Assembly (NCBI GenBank): GCA_037439425.1
Contig: JBBIWA010000087.1
Location: forward strand, 1 to 21,324
Direction: 5' to 3'
Origin: JBBIWA01 sp037439425
Lineage (GTDB): Bacteria > Acidobacteriota > Blastocatellia > RBC074
Length of the DNA stretch: 21,324 nucleotides
Position numbers and translations under genes: made by a program
Notes under the pieces: model-generated
Seen by the model: the letters and a program-made list of their open reading frames with translations, nothing else
Told to the model about the DNA's origin: nothing
Database searches by the model: none
Shown here: in pieces, positions 1 through 6,825 of the stretch
How the letters are laid out: each line of letters opens with the position of its first letter
Position numbering within the stretch: position 1 is the stretch's first letter

Positions 1-133
1 CCGAGACTTCGCGCGGCAGCAGTTTAACGGTCGCTCCTGGCGGCAATGCCTTCAGCAACAGCAGCAGTGCTTCCGGGTCTTGCTCGGCCAGGTCTTTGAA
101 GGCCGTGTCATAGGGTTTGGTATCTCTCTTCAT
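1..133 (-). CDS. N-terminal fragment of an Rpn/PD-(D/E)XK-like hypothetical protein (runs off window)
   Basis: The reverse strand from the ATG at 131-133 stays open to the window edge and encodes 44 residues beginning MKRDTKPYDTAFKDLAEQD, followed by a leucine-rich stretch and LPREVS. The opening (charged start, then a FKDLAEQDPEALLLLL-type helix) resembles the N-terminus of Rpn-family putative transposase/recombination-promoting nucleases and related hypothetical proteins. This is recognised from memory only, and no catalytic residues are in view. No strong Shine-Dalgarno precedes the ATG (a C-rich stretch lies there), so the start is provisional. It lies on the same strand as the flavoprotein gene, 106 bp downstream of that gene's stop. 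The coding call is fairly safe; the family call is weak. Confidence 0.55.
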   Translation of the reverse strand, partial: MKRDTKPYDTAFKDLAEQDPEALLLLLKALPPGATVKLLPREVS

Positions 134-172
134 AGGGGGGCTTGATGGTCAGCCGGCTTTGTTGGTTTCGCT

Positions 173-188
173 AAAAACCGATTCTCGG
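173..188 (-). terminator. weak candidate Rho-independent terminator after the flavoprotein gene
   Basis: On the minus strand a short hairpin (stem CCGA/TCGG, 3-nt loop, 178-188) is followed at once by five T residues (173-177). It lies about 50 bp past the stop codon of the flavoprotein gene. The four-pair stem is short, so this is suggestive only. Confidence 0.3.
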
Positions 189-239
189 CTTCGCGGAGCC
201 TGTCCAAATAGTGGGTGGGGCGAGGTTCAGAGATAGGTT

Positions 240-3200
240 CTAAATCATCGCCACTGGCTCTTTCTTGAGCAGGTAATCCAACCACAGATTGGTCAGTTTC
301 TCCTGCACCGAGTTAGCGCGCAACCGGTCACTGAGATTTTTGAAGTCTACTTCATCAAGCTTCTGATCCTGATTGAAACAAGAGAAGACAAACCCGGTCT
401 CTTCGCCGCTCTGCGGGTCTACGTGTTTTTGCAAGCATTGCGCGCAGACCTCCTTCATCATGCACTGCATCGGCGAGTTGATGGAGCCAATAGCCATGTG
501 ATTGGCTTTGAAATAATCGGCCAGCGCCCCCGACTTGCGGGCGAGTTTGACGGCGCTCATCATGCGATCCGAACCGATGGCGATGATCCGATCGATCTCG
601 CAGAATTTGAACATCGGCTCGCCGAAGATGCCATCAGCGTAGGCTTTCATCGCCTGAACGATGTTGCCGGTGAAGCAATGATCTTGCGGACGGTGCGGCT
701 CGATCATCTCCCCGTAGTCCACGCTCCAGATCACCTGATCGGTGGCCGCTTCGATCTCTTCGCGCTTGAAGATGTCCTGCCGCTTCTTGTAGCCTGCGAA
801 ATAGATCACTCGATTGCCGCGCTCCTTGAGCGCTCTGGCAATGGAGAAGAGGACCGCATTACCCAGCCCGCCACCAGCCAGCAACACAGTCTCGCCCGTG
901 GGGATTTCAGTCGGCGCGCCTGTCGGTCCCATCACCACTACTCTTTCGCCCGGCTTGAGCATAGCGCACAATCGCGAGCTGCCACCCATTTCCAGCACGA
1001 TCAACGAAAGCAACCCTTGCTCAGGATCGGTCCACGCGCCAGTTAACGCCAGCCCCTCCATCGCGAGCCGCGTGCCTTCAATCATGGGCGCATTGACTTC
1101 GTAGTTCTGCAAGCGATAGAACTGGCCTGGACGGAAGTGGCGCGCTGCGTAAGGTGCGCGTACGATCACTTCGACAATCGTTGGCGTCAAGCGATCAACT
1201 CGCACCACGCGCGCCATCAGCTCCGTGTCCAGCCTGGCAACCAGTTGTCTGAATCTCTCTTCGCGTTCCGGCTGCAACGCCGGATCGAGATGGGCCAGCT
1301 CCTCGGCAAACAGCCGCACGATCTGCTGATACCCTTGCCTGGCTGACGCCATCGCTTTGACCACATTGCCCGCAAAGACCGGATGGTTGTCGCCGTAGTA
1401 GGTGATGTAACGACCATCTTTTTCATATGAGGTGAAGAAGCCGACCTCTTTGCGATCATCGGCCACAGGCTCCAGATGCCGCGCGCCATTCTCGACCAGC
1501 TTGTATCCCTGGAAGAATTGATTCCACCGGTCAAGTTTGAAGGTGCCCGGATGCTCCTTCTCATAAATGATGTTCGGACTGGTTCCGGCAGCCACGCAGA
1601 CTGTGCGCGCGGGCAGCGTGATGAACTCGCCCGTGTTGCACCATTTCCCTTTCTCGTCCTGCTTCTGCCGCTCGAACCTAATTGCCGCGACGGCGCCGTA
1701 CTCATCAGGGATGGCTTCCACCGGATTCAGAGATTCGATGAAGTTAATGCCCTCTTCCAGCGATTTGATGATCTCTTCGTGATTGAGCCGATAGGCCGGC
1801 GAATCCTGTAATGACTTGCGATAAACGATCGAGACTCCACCCCACTGGCGCACCAGCCGCACGAAGTTTGGCTCTTCACCGGCCAATGCAGCGCGCTGCG
1901 CTTCGGCACGCACCGCGCGCCCGTGCTCCAGTAATCGCTCCAGAATCTGGCGTTCTTCTTCATCGTACATTTGCCAGAAACGCTCCTGGCCGAATTCGGC
2001 CACCAGGCGCTCATAGCGGGCCAGCATCTTCTCGACCTGGACCGGATAGTAGGCCGCCAGCTCCGTCGCCGTATCAATTGCCGTGAGCCCGCCGCCGATG
2101 ACCAGCGCCGGCAATTGCACCTGCAAATTGGCCATCGCCGATTGCTTGAATGCGCCCGTCAGTTGCAACGCCATCAGGAAGTCACTCGCTTTGCGAATGC
2201 CGCGAATCAGGTTGTTTTTCATCCCGATGATGGTCGGCTTGCCTGCGCCAGTCGCAATCGCGATGTGATCGAAGCCCAGCTCCCAGGCGTCTTCTATCGT
2301 CAGCGTTCCGCCAAAACGCACGCCGCCATACAGCCGCAGATGATCGCGCCGCGCCAGCACCAGATGCAGCAGTGTCAGGAAATTTTTGTCCCAGCGCACG
2401 GTGATTCCGTATTCACTCACGCCGCCGAAGCCTTCGAGGATGCGCTCGTCAAGCTCTTTGTAAAGCTCACCCCAATCGCGAATCGGTTTGGGCAACTCAC
2501 CGCCTGCTCCGGTCAACTCTTCAGGCAACGGCTCGATCTTCAGCCCATCAATGGCCACCACACCGAAGCCTTCATTGAGCAGATAATGCGCCAGCGTGTA
2601 ACCGGCTGGACCGAACCCGACCACCAGCACATTCTTGCCATTGTAAGGCAAGGCATAAGGCCGTTTGACATTGAGCGGATTCCAGCGCGTCAGCAAGCCA
2701 TAGATCTCTACTCCATAGGGCAGGCGCAGGACATCGGTCAGGATGCCAGTTTCGATCTGCGGGATGTTGACCGGGTCCTGTTTCTGGAAGATGCAGGCTT
2801 TCATGCAGTCGTTGCAGATGCGATGGCCCGTCCCTGGACACAGCGGATTGTCAATCATGATGACCGCCAGTGCCGCGAGCGAATCGCCCTCTTTGCGCAG
2901 CAGATGAGCCTCGGAGATCTTTTCATCGAGCGGGCAACCGGCCAGCTCAATGCCGAGCGGATTGCGGCGATATGAACCATCTTTCTCAATGAAACCTTTC
3001 GAGCAAGAATCCTTGTCGCGTTCGTGGCAGTAGAGGCAGTAATGAGCCTCATCAAGCACTTCGCGCCAATTCATGCGCGGGTCGGTCAGCTTGAAGCCAA
3101 CACGGCGGCGCAGCTTGCTTTCAGGTCCAACCATCAGCTCTGGCAGATCTGCTCGTGGGCGCTCAATCTGTACCAGATGGCCATAGTCGAGCGTGTGCAC

Positions 3201-3839
3201 CTGGCGGTAAGAGACCCAACGAAGAGTGCGTTCAGGCGCAACCAGGGGCAGCGCTGCTGCCCAGCGTTCAAGTACGCTGAGCGCTTCACGATCTTCGCCG
3301 AGCGCACGCCACAAGCGAGCAACCACCAGCTCTTCGTCATCCGTTGCCCTCGGGGTGCCCAGGTGTTGTCGCTTCAACTCCGAAAGTTGGGCCTCAAGGC
3401 GCGCGAAGTCTTTCACTGCTTCATCCACCGCCGCTGGGCTGAGCTTGCGCACGCGGCGCTGGATGAACATCTTCTTGAATTCAGAGATAACCGATTCCTC
3501 TTGCGCCCTGGCGATCAGTTGTGCACGCTCAGCTTCGACCTCGAAGAGGCGGGCCAGAAAACGGCTCAGGTGTGGTGCAACCTGTACCAGTAGATCGGAC
3601 TCTTCACGCTCGCTGAAGCCTTCGCCTCCAGTCTGGCGATAGCGCGCAAACTCGCCGGCGAGTGAGCTATCAGCGCACTCTAGTTCCTGGTAAAAAGCTT
3701 CTGCCAGTTCGGCCAACCGCGTTGTATCGTACAGATCGGCGTAGGAAAAATCGCTAATCCCTAAGGCGAAATTATTGGCGGAATGATGAAGGGTAAAAGT
3801 GCTGGACGGTGAAGTATCGTTTAATGCGATTCGAGTCAA
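240..3839 (-). CDS. FAD/iron-sulfur oxidoreductase, NfnB(GltD-like)-NfnA(PyrK-like) fusion, 1199 aa
   Basis: Probably a cytoplasmic multi-cofactor flavoprotein moving electrons between NAD(P)H and an iron-sulfur or ferredoxin partner. Residues 1 to about 260 are a charged helical region I do not recognise. A GltD-type double-cluster ferredoxin domain follows, with HYCLYCHERDKDSC and AGCP from about 266, then CPGTGHRICNDCMKAC at about 333-350. Next come an FAD Rossmann motif (GFGPAG, about 405), an NADPH-site motif (GGGLTAIDTA, about 578), and from about 875 an FNR/PyrK-like module with FRPGQF and LLAGGGLGNA. Cysteines CMMKEVCAQC plus a later FSC (from about 1123) fit a [2Fe-2S] site. The start is TTG at 3837-3839, six bases after GGAGGAG; no better ATG exists. 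NfnA and NfnB are usually separate subunits of about 280 and 470 residues, so fusion plus N-terminal extension is notable. Sulfide dehydrogenase SudAB or a glutamate synthase beta-like enzyme are alternatives. Fold confident, substrate unknown. Confidence 0.85.
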   Translation of the reverse strand: MTRIALNDTSPSSTFTLHHSANNFALGISDFSYADLYDTTRLAELAEAFYQELECADSSLAGEFARYRQTGGEGFSEREESDLLVQVAPHLSRFLARLFEVEAERAQLIARAQEESVISEFKKMFIQRRVRKLSPAAVDEAVKDFARLEAQLSELKRQHLGTPRATDDEELVVARLWRALGEDREALSVLERWAAALPLVAPERTLRWVSYRQVHTLDYGHLVQIERPRADLPELMVGPESKLRRRVGFKLTDPRMNWREVLDEAHYCLYCHERDKDSCSKGFIEKDGSYRRNPLGIELAGCPLDEKISEAHLLRKEGDSLAALAVIMIDNPLCPGTGHRICNDCMKACIFQKQDPVNIPQIETGILTDVLRLPYGVEIYGLLTRWNPLNVKRPYALPYNGKNVLVVGFGPAGYTLAHYLLNEGFGVVAIDGLKIEPLPEELTGAGGELPKPIRDWGELYKELDERILEGFGGVSEYGITVRWDKNFLTLLHLVLARRDHLRLYGGVRFGGTLTIEDAWELGFDHIAIATGAGKPTIIGMKNNLIRGIRKASDFLMALQLTGAFKQSAMANLQVQLPALVIGGGLTAIDTATELAAYYPVQVEKMLARYERLVAEFGQERFWQMYDEEERQILERLLEHGRAVRAEAQRAALAGEEPNFVRLVRQWGGVSIVYRKSLQDSPAYRLNHEEIIKSLEEGINFIESLNPVEAIPDEYGAVAAIRFERQKQDEKGKWCNTGEFITLPARTVCVAAGTSPNIIYEKEHPGTFKLDRWNQFFQGYKLVENGARHLEPVADDRKEVGFFTSYEKDGRYITYYGDNHPVFAGNVVKAMASARQGYQQIVRLFAEELAHLDPALQPEREERFRQLVARLDTELMARVVRVDRLTPTIVEVIVRAPYAARHFRPGQFYRLQNYEVNAPMIEGTRLAMEGLALTGAWTDPEQGLLSLIVLEMGGSSRLCAMLKPGERVVVMGPTGAPTEIPTGETVLLAGGGLGNAVLFSIARALKERGNRVIYFAGYKKRQDIFKREEIEAATDQVIWSVDYGEMIEPHRPQDHCFTGNIVQAMKAYADGIFGEPMFKFCEIDRIIAIGSDRMMSAVKLARKSGALADYFKANHMAIGSINSPMQCMMKEVCAQCLQKHVDPQSGEETGFVFSCFNQDQKLDEVDFKNLSDRLRANSVQEKLTNLWLDYLLKKEPVAMI

Positions 3840-3857
3840 GCTTTACTCCTCCGAAAA

Positions 3858-3948
3858 CCCTGGGAGCGCACGCATCCTTGCGTGCCCGTCTTCGTGAAGC
3901 AGGTCTTTACCGGAGACTGAGCACGCTCGCAAGCGTGCGTACCCAGGG
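3858..3948. repeat. palindromic repeat copy A (about 91 bp, two-hairpin unit)
   Basis: The outer arms CCCTGGG (3858-3864) and CCCAGGG (3942-3948) are inverted repeats. Inside are two hairpins, GCACGC-ATCCTT-GCGTGC and GCACGC-TCGCAA-GCGTGC, so the whole folds as a cruciform or three-way junction. Near-identical copies lie at 4003-4090, 13922-14011 and 14023-14111. This copy begins 5 bp from the GGAGGAG ribosome site of the flavoprotein gene. Confidence 0.85.
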
Positions 3949-3950
3949 TT

Positions 3951-3990
3951 TCATCATCTCAGGGCGTCGTCTGTGACGAGCTGAAAAGAC
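3951..3990. repeat. accessory hairpin linked to palindrome A
   Basis: The conserved block TTTCATC...TCAGGGCGTCG follows copy A. It can fold into a stem of TCGTC (3967-3971) with GACGA (3975-3979), enclosed by TCAG/CTGA (3959-3962 and 3981-3984). The matching block after copy B has different bases but keeps the pairing. Confidence 0.5.
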
Positions 3991-4002
3991 TCCTCAGCAA
4001 TT

Positions 4003-4090
4003 CCCTGGGCAGGTACGCCTCCGGCGTGCCGATCCCTGTTAAGCGGCCCGTTACCGCAGAGCGAGCAGGCTCGCAAGCGTGCCTACCAGG
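4003..4090. repeat. palindromic repeat copy B (about 88 bp)
   Basis: Tandem partner of copy A, offset by about 145 bp, in the same orientation. It is more diverged in its arms (CCCTGGGCAGG on the left, CCTACCAGG on the right) but keeps the inner GCACGC-type arms and the central TTACCG-AGA core shared by all four copies. Confidence 0.8.
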
Positions 4091-4124
4091 TTTTCATCTT
4101 TTCAGGGCGTCGCGCGAGCGACAT
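4083..4124 (-). CDS. possible 13-residue upstream ORF (leader peptide) in the flavoprotein gene leader
   Basis: On the minus strand AGGAGT (4130-4135) stands five bases before an ATG (4122-4124). That ATG opens MSLARRPEKMKTW and then TAG at 4083-4085. It lies just downstream of a perfect TATAAT (4165-4170) and overlaps hairpin B and the edge of palindrome B. The signals are good, but so short an ORF can arise by chance, and no homologue was checked. It could act as a leader peptide controlling folding of the repeats downstream. Confidence 0.25.
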   Translation of the reverse strand: MSLARRPEKMKTW

Positions 4125-4129
4125 GAAGA
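4099..4129. repeat. accessory hairpin linked to palindrome B
   Basis: Stem GTCGC (4109-4113) with GCGAC (4118-4122) closed by a GCGA loop of GNRA type, and an outer TTCA/TGAA pairing (4101-4104 and 4124-4127). It is the counterpart of the hairpin after copy A, with compensatory base changes. Confidence 0.5.
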
Positions 4130-4164
4130 ACTCCTCTGCAACCAATCGCGGGCTTGAGGATTTC

Positions 4165-4170
4165 ATTATA
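4165..4170 (-). promoter_or_regulatory. candidate -10 element for the flavoprotein gene
   Basis: A perfect TATAAT on the minus strand, in an A+T-rich patch of otherwise GC-rich spacer. No good -35 hexamer was found at 16-18 bp. Transcription from here would give a leader of about 320 nt running through both palindromes before the TTG start. Confidence 0.35.
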
Positions 4171-4205
4171 TCCTACAACCAGAGTCGAAGCCATCCGAGA
4201 GCTAA

Positions 4206-4437
4206 GGGTGCACGTCACGATTGTAGGGTCAAAAGAAGATCGGTTGAAGCCCTAGCCCCACTAGGGGCGCTGGAGGAGAGGAAGCTCCCGCCCACCACCA
4301 GCCCCAGCCGGGGGGCCTTAGGCTCTACAGACCTGGACCCACCCGCCCTGGCTTAGACTCGCCATTATCTGAGGCCCCCACCGGGGCTCACCACCGGTCC
4401 TTACTCCTTTTTCACCCTACAATAAAGACGTGCACCC
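4206..4437. mobile_element. MITE-like element, complete copy (about 232 bp)
   Basis: The left end GGGTGCACGTC (4206-4216) and right end GACGTGCACCC (4427-4437) are perfect 11-bp inverted repeats. The match continues inward after a 3-base mismatch through ATTGTAGGGT, giving about 21 of 24 matching bases. The interior holds further C/G-rich inverted repeats and no credible ORF. Flanks GAGAGCTAA and GAGGCTAA look like an imperfect 8-9 bp target duplication. A second copy in opposite orientation starts at 21165. No transposase is nearby, so movement would need one supplied in trans. Confidence 0.7.
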
Positions 4438-4440
4438 GAG

Positions 4441-4488
4441 GCTAAGAGTGGAGGGCAAAGCGCACCATTAGCTCTTGGCCTTGGGCCG
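4441..4488. repeat. degenerate heptamer-type repeat copy 1
   Basis: Contains GGGCAAAGCG and TTAGCTCTTGG, the same word order as the copies at 6779-6825, 8361-8407 and 11329-11378. It abuts the right end of the MITE and, unlike the other three, is not at a stop codon. Confidence 0.4.
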
Positions 4489-4545
4489 CCTCTGACGCAA
4501 CGCAGGAGAAAGAATGGAAAGTCCGAAGTCTGAATTTCTGGAGGG

Positions 4546-4575
4546 TTGAACTGCTCGCGCAAGCTAGCCTATCAT
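4546..4575 (+). promoter_or_regulatory. candidate sigma70-type promoter for the cyclophilin gene
   Basis: TTGAAC (4546-4551) and TATCAT (4570-4575) are separated by 18 bp. The start codon is about 220 bp downstream. The sequence between 4576 and 4798 shows no other feature that I could support. Confidence 0.35.
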
Positions 4576-4798
4576 GGCGGCGCTATTATCATAACTTTGA
4601 TCGGACTGATCCACAGGCGAGGCAGCCGTCGTCGCAGTTTCAGTATCTGTCTCGCCGCAATCGAGAAAAACCATCCAACCGTAGCAGCATCAGGAAATGA
4701 CTATTGTGCAGCCGCGGCACCGAAGATCGTCTCTTTTCCCACTACGGTTCGATCCCCGGCAGGGCAGCAGCCCGCCGTTGCTTGCTGGAGGTGAGGTA

Positions 4799-5968
4799 AT
4801 GTCAATCCAACTTAGAGCCATTCGAGTAGGTCTGGTTGCAGTTCTCTTTGGGTTGGTTCTTCTGGCTGCTATCTTGCCGGTAGCCAAAAGTGGCTGGAGC
4901 TTTGGCTCAACGAAGTACAGCGCTAAGCAATCAGCTTCTGACACCACGAGCGAGTATGAACAGCTTGAAGCTGTGCTCGATACTACTCTGGGCCAGATCG
5001 TGCTTGAGTTCTTCCCCCAAGATGCGCCGCGCCACGTAGAGCACTTCATCAAGGAAGCTCGCGCCGGAACTTACAACAAGACATCGTTCCACCGGGTGAT
5101 TTCCAATGGGCTGATTCAAGGCGGTGATCCGACGACGAAGAACCCGAAGCTGCGCGCTCAGTATGGGCGGGGCGGACTGAAGGCCGGCATCCCGGATGAA
5201 ATCAACAAGCACAAACACATTACCGGAGCGGTCTCTGCCGCCCTGGCGCTGGATCCGGCCAATCCCAACCAAGTGCTGCCTGGTACTTCCGGTTCCCAAT
5301 TCTTCATCGTGGTCGGACCGCAGCCGGCGCTCGATTCCAAATACACCGTCTTTGGCCGCGTGGTCGAGGGCATAGATGTAGTGGCGAAGATCTCCAATAT
5401 CCCGGCGCAAAAACCCTCGGGTCTGGCTACTCAGCGCGTCGAGATTACCAAAGTGACGATTCGTGAGAAGACTCCCACGGTGGAGCAGATGCGCGCCATG
5501 CAAGTGACCATTGAGACCTCCCTTGGTCAGATCCAATTGCAACTGACGCCAGAAGCCGCACCCAATGCTGCACGCGCCTTTGTGCGTTACGCCAGGGCCG
5601 GCCTCTACGATGACACCAGCTTCTTCCGGGTCTCGGGCGGTTACTATCTTGAAGGTGGCAACCTGGCCGATTGGGCACCGGAAAGCCCTAACCGGAAACG
5701 CTTCTTCAGCCTCTGGTCGATCCCTTTTGAAAAGAACGAAGTCAAGCAAGTGCGAGGGACGCTCTCTATGAGGCAGACTCCGGAGGGGTCTACAAGCTGG
5801 TACTACTTCATTATCTCGAAAGATAACCCTGCGCTCGATGGCCGTCACGCCCCGATTGCCAAAGTGACGGCCGGGCTCGAAGTGGTTGATCAGATTGCCC
5901 AGACAGAGGTGGTAGAAGGTGACAGACCAAAGCAGCGGATAGAGGTCAAGAGAATCACTGTCCAATGA
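4799..5968 (+). CDS. membrane-anchored peptidyl-prolyl isomerase with two cyclophilin domains
   Basis: 389-residue protein likely to help protein folding on the outer face of the cytoplasmic membrane. The ATG at 4799 follows GGAGGTGAGGTA, an excellent ribosome site, so the longer open frame to 4697 is not used. Residues about 6-27 (RVGLVAVLFGLVLLAAILPV) are an uncleaved anchor or signal peptide. Cyclophilin domain 1, about 55-215, has FHRV, IQGGD and GSQFFIV, the motifs of an active enzyme. Domain 2, about 235-388, keeps VTIETSLGQIQLQL and FFRV, but the GSQFF position reads STSWYYFII, so it may be weak or a binding module. The adjacent downstream gene is also a membrane protein on the same strand. 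Fold very confident; client proteins unknown. Confidence 0.9.
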   Translation: MSIQLRAIRVGLVAVLFGLVLLAAILPVAKSGWSFGSTKYSAKQSASDTTSEYEQLEAVLDTTLGQIVLEFFPQDAPRHVEHFIKEARAGTYNKTSFHRVISNGLIQGGDPTTKNPKLRAQYGRGGLKAGIPDEINKHKHITGAVSAALALDPANPNQVLPGTSGSQFFIVVGPQPALDSKYTVFGRVVEGIDVVAKISNIPAQKPSGLATQRVEITKVTIREKTPTVEQMRAMQVTIETSLGQIQLQLTPEAAPNAARAFVRYARAGLYDDTSFFRVSGGYYLEGGNLADWAPESPNRKRFFSLWSIPFEKNEVKQVRGTLSMRQTPEGSTSWYYFIISKDNPALDGRHAPIAKVTAGLEVVDQIAQTEVVEGDRPKQRIEVKRITVQ

Positions 5969-6048
5969 GATGAGCAAAGACGATCCGCCGACTCTCAAGC
6001 CGGTGGTATGCTGAGAAGTTAAGCAGCCTTGTAAGAGTAACTTTCTAC

Positions 6049-6076
6049 GCGCCCTGCGGCTATCCGGACAGGGCGC
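6049..6076. terminator. GC-rich hairpin between the cyclophilin and membrane protein genes
   Basis: A perfect 8-bp stem GCGCCCTG (6049-6056) / CAGGGCGC (6069-6076) with an inner CGG/CCG pairing. No T-run follows on either strand. It may attenuate or stabilise the transcript rather than act as a classical terminator. It lies 16 bp before the start codon of the next gene and just upstream of its ribosome site. Confidence 0.4.
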
Positions 6077-6092
6077 AGAAAGGGGGCAGGAG

Positions 6093-6758
6093 ATGAGGGA
6101 GCGCATTAAATGGATAATTGTCGGATTCGGCTTTATGGTGGGGATTCAGGTTGTGACCTCGCTGATGCTGATCGGCCTGATCCAGGTGGCGGAGCGCACG
6201 CCCGGCAGTCTCCAGGAGTGGTCATTATCGCTGGCCATTTATGGGCTGGCGCTCAGCGCCTTTCTGATTGGTGGCTTTGTCATCGGCCGGGTAAACGAGC
6301 AATTGCGCTTCATTGACGCTCTGGTCGCAGCAATCGCGACGCTGGCTTTTTCTGCGCTCGTCTATTTGCTGCTGCCGGAGGGCAGCCGGGGCTTGTTCCC
6401 GGGCAGCATCTGGCTGAGCGAGGCTGGGGGGCGCTGGGCTTTCGCTTGGGTGAGCGCCTTGTCAGTTGTGGTAGCACTTGCGGTAGCTGCGCTGGGCTCC
6501 TATCTGGGCTATCTTATGACTATGCCAGTGGAGAGCCTCATCGAGCGCCTGCTGGCTGTGCTAGGGGTGATAGGAGCCATCGGCGGGCCAGTTGTTCTGC
6601 TGGTCGCCGGTGGATTGGGACTGCCGTGGTACTTGCTCATTCTTGGGCCGGTGATCTTGCTGGCCTGCGTTGGCCTGGGCTACTGGATGTTCGCGCGCGA
6701 GTCGCATAGGGCTGAAGATATTTCGATCAGACCGGAACCTCATCACAGGCAGCAGTAG
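6093..6758 (+). CDS. hypothetical integral membrane protein, six predicted helices
   Basis: 221 residues with hydrophobic segments at about 7-31, 44-66, 74-94, 114-141, 149-172 and 177-199. Small-residue patterns such as GGFVIGRV and VAALGSYLGYL suggest tight helix packing. The tail (HRAEDISIRPEPHHRQQ) is polar. I do not recognise the family and see no catalytic motif. The ATG at 6093 has AGGGGG about six bases upstream; AGGAG directly abuts the ATG and is too close to be the sole ribosome site. It follows the cyclophilin gene by 124 bp with a hairpin between, so co-expression is possible but not certain. It converges with the ABC ATPase gene. Confidence 0.75.
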   Translation: MRERIKWIIVGFGFMVGIQVVTSLMLIGLIQVAERTPGSLQEWSLSLAIYGLALSAFLIGGFVIGRVNEQLRFIDALVAAIATLAFSALVYLLLPEGSRGLFPGSIWLSEAGGRWAFAWVSALSVVVALAVAALGSYLGYLMTMPVESLIERLLAVLGVIGAIGGPVVLLVAGGLGLPWYLLILGPVILLACVGLGYWMFARESHRAEDISIRPEPHHRQQ

Positions 6759-6778
6759 CTGGCGCGCCCCCTGTGTAA

Positions 6779-6825
6779 GGGCAAAGAGCAAAGGGCAGAG
6801 AGCAAAGCGTACTCTTAGCCCTTAG
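6779..6825. repeat. heptamer repeat array copy 2, overlapping the ABC ATPase stop
   Basis: Tandem 7-mers GGGCAAA, GAGCAAA, GGGCAGA, GAGCAAA (6779-6806), a 5-bp gap, then CTCTTAG CCCTTAG (6812-6825). The TAA stop of the minus-strand ABC gene (6822-6824) is part of the last 7-mer. It lies between convergent genes. Confidence 0.65.

Noticed and set aside
1971..2975. 334-residue plus-strand open frame
   Set aside because: Antisense to the flavoprotein gene; codon-phase shadow in GC-rich DNA.
3858..4141. CRISPR-like array
   Set aside because: Only two large palindromic units with no regular spacers and no cas genes; the same unit occurs elsewhere as another pair.
4123..4356. 77-residue plus-strand ORF across the MITE
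   Set aside because: It crosses the element's terminal repeat and is rich in Pro/Ser/Arg from its GC-rich interior; no ribosome site or homologous features.
4931..6106. 391-residue minus-strand open frame
   Set aside because: Antisense to the cyclophilin gene, whose domains and ribosome site are convincing.
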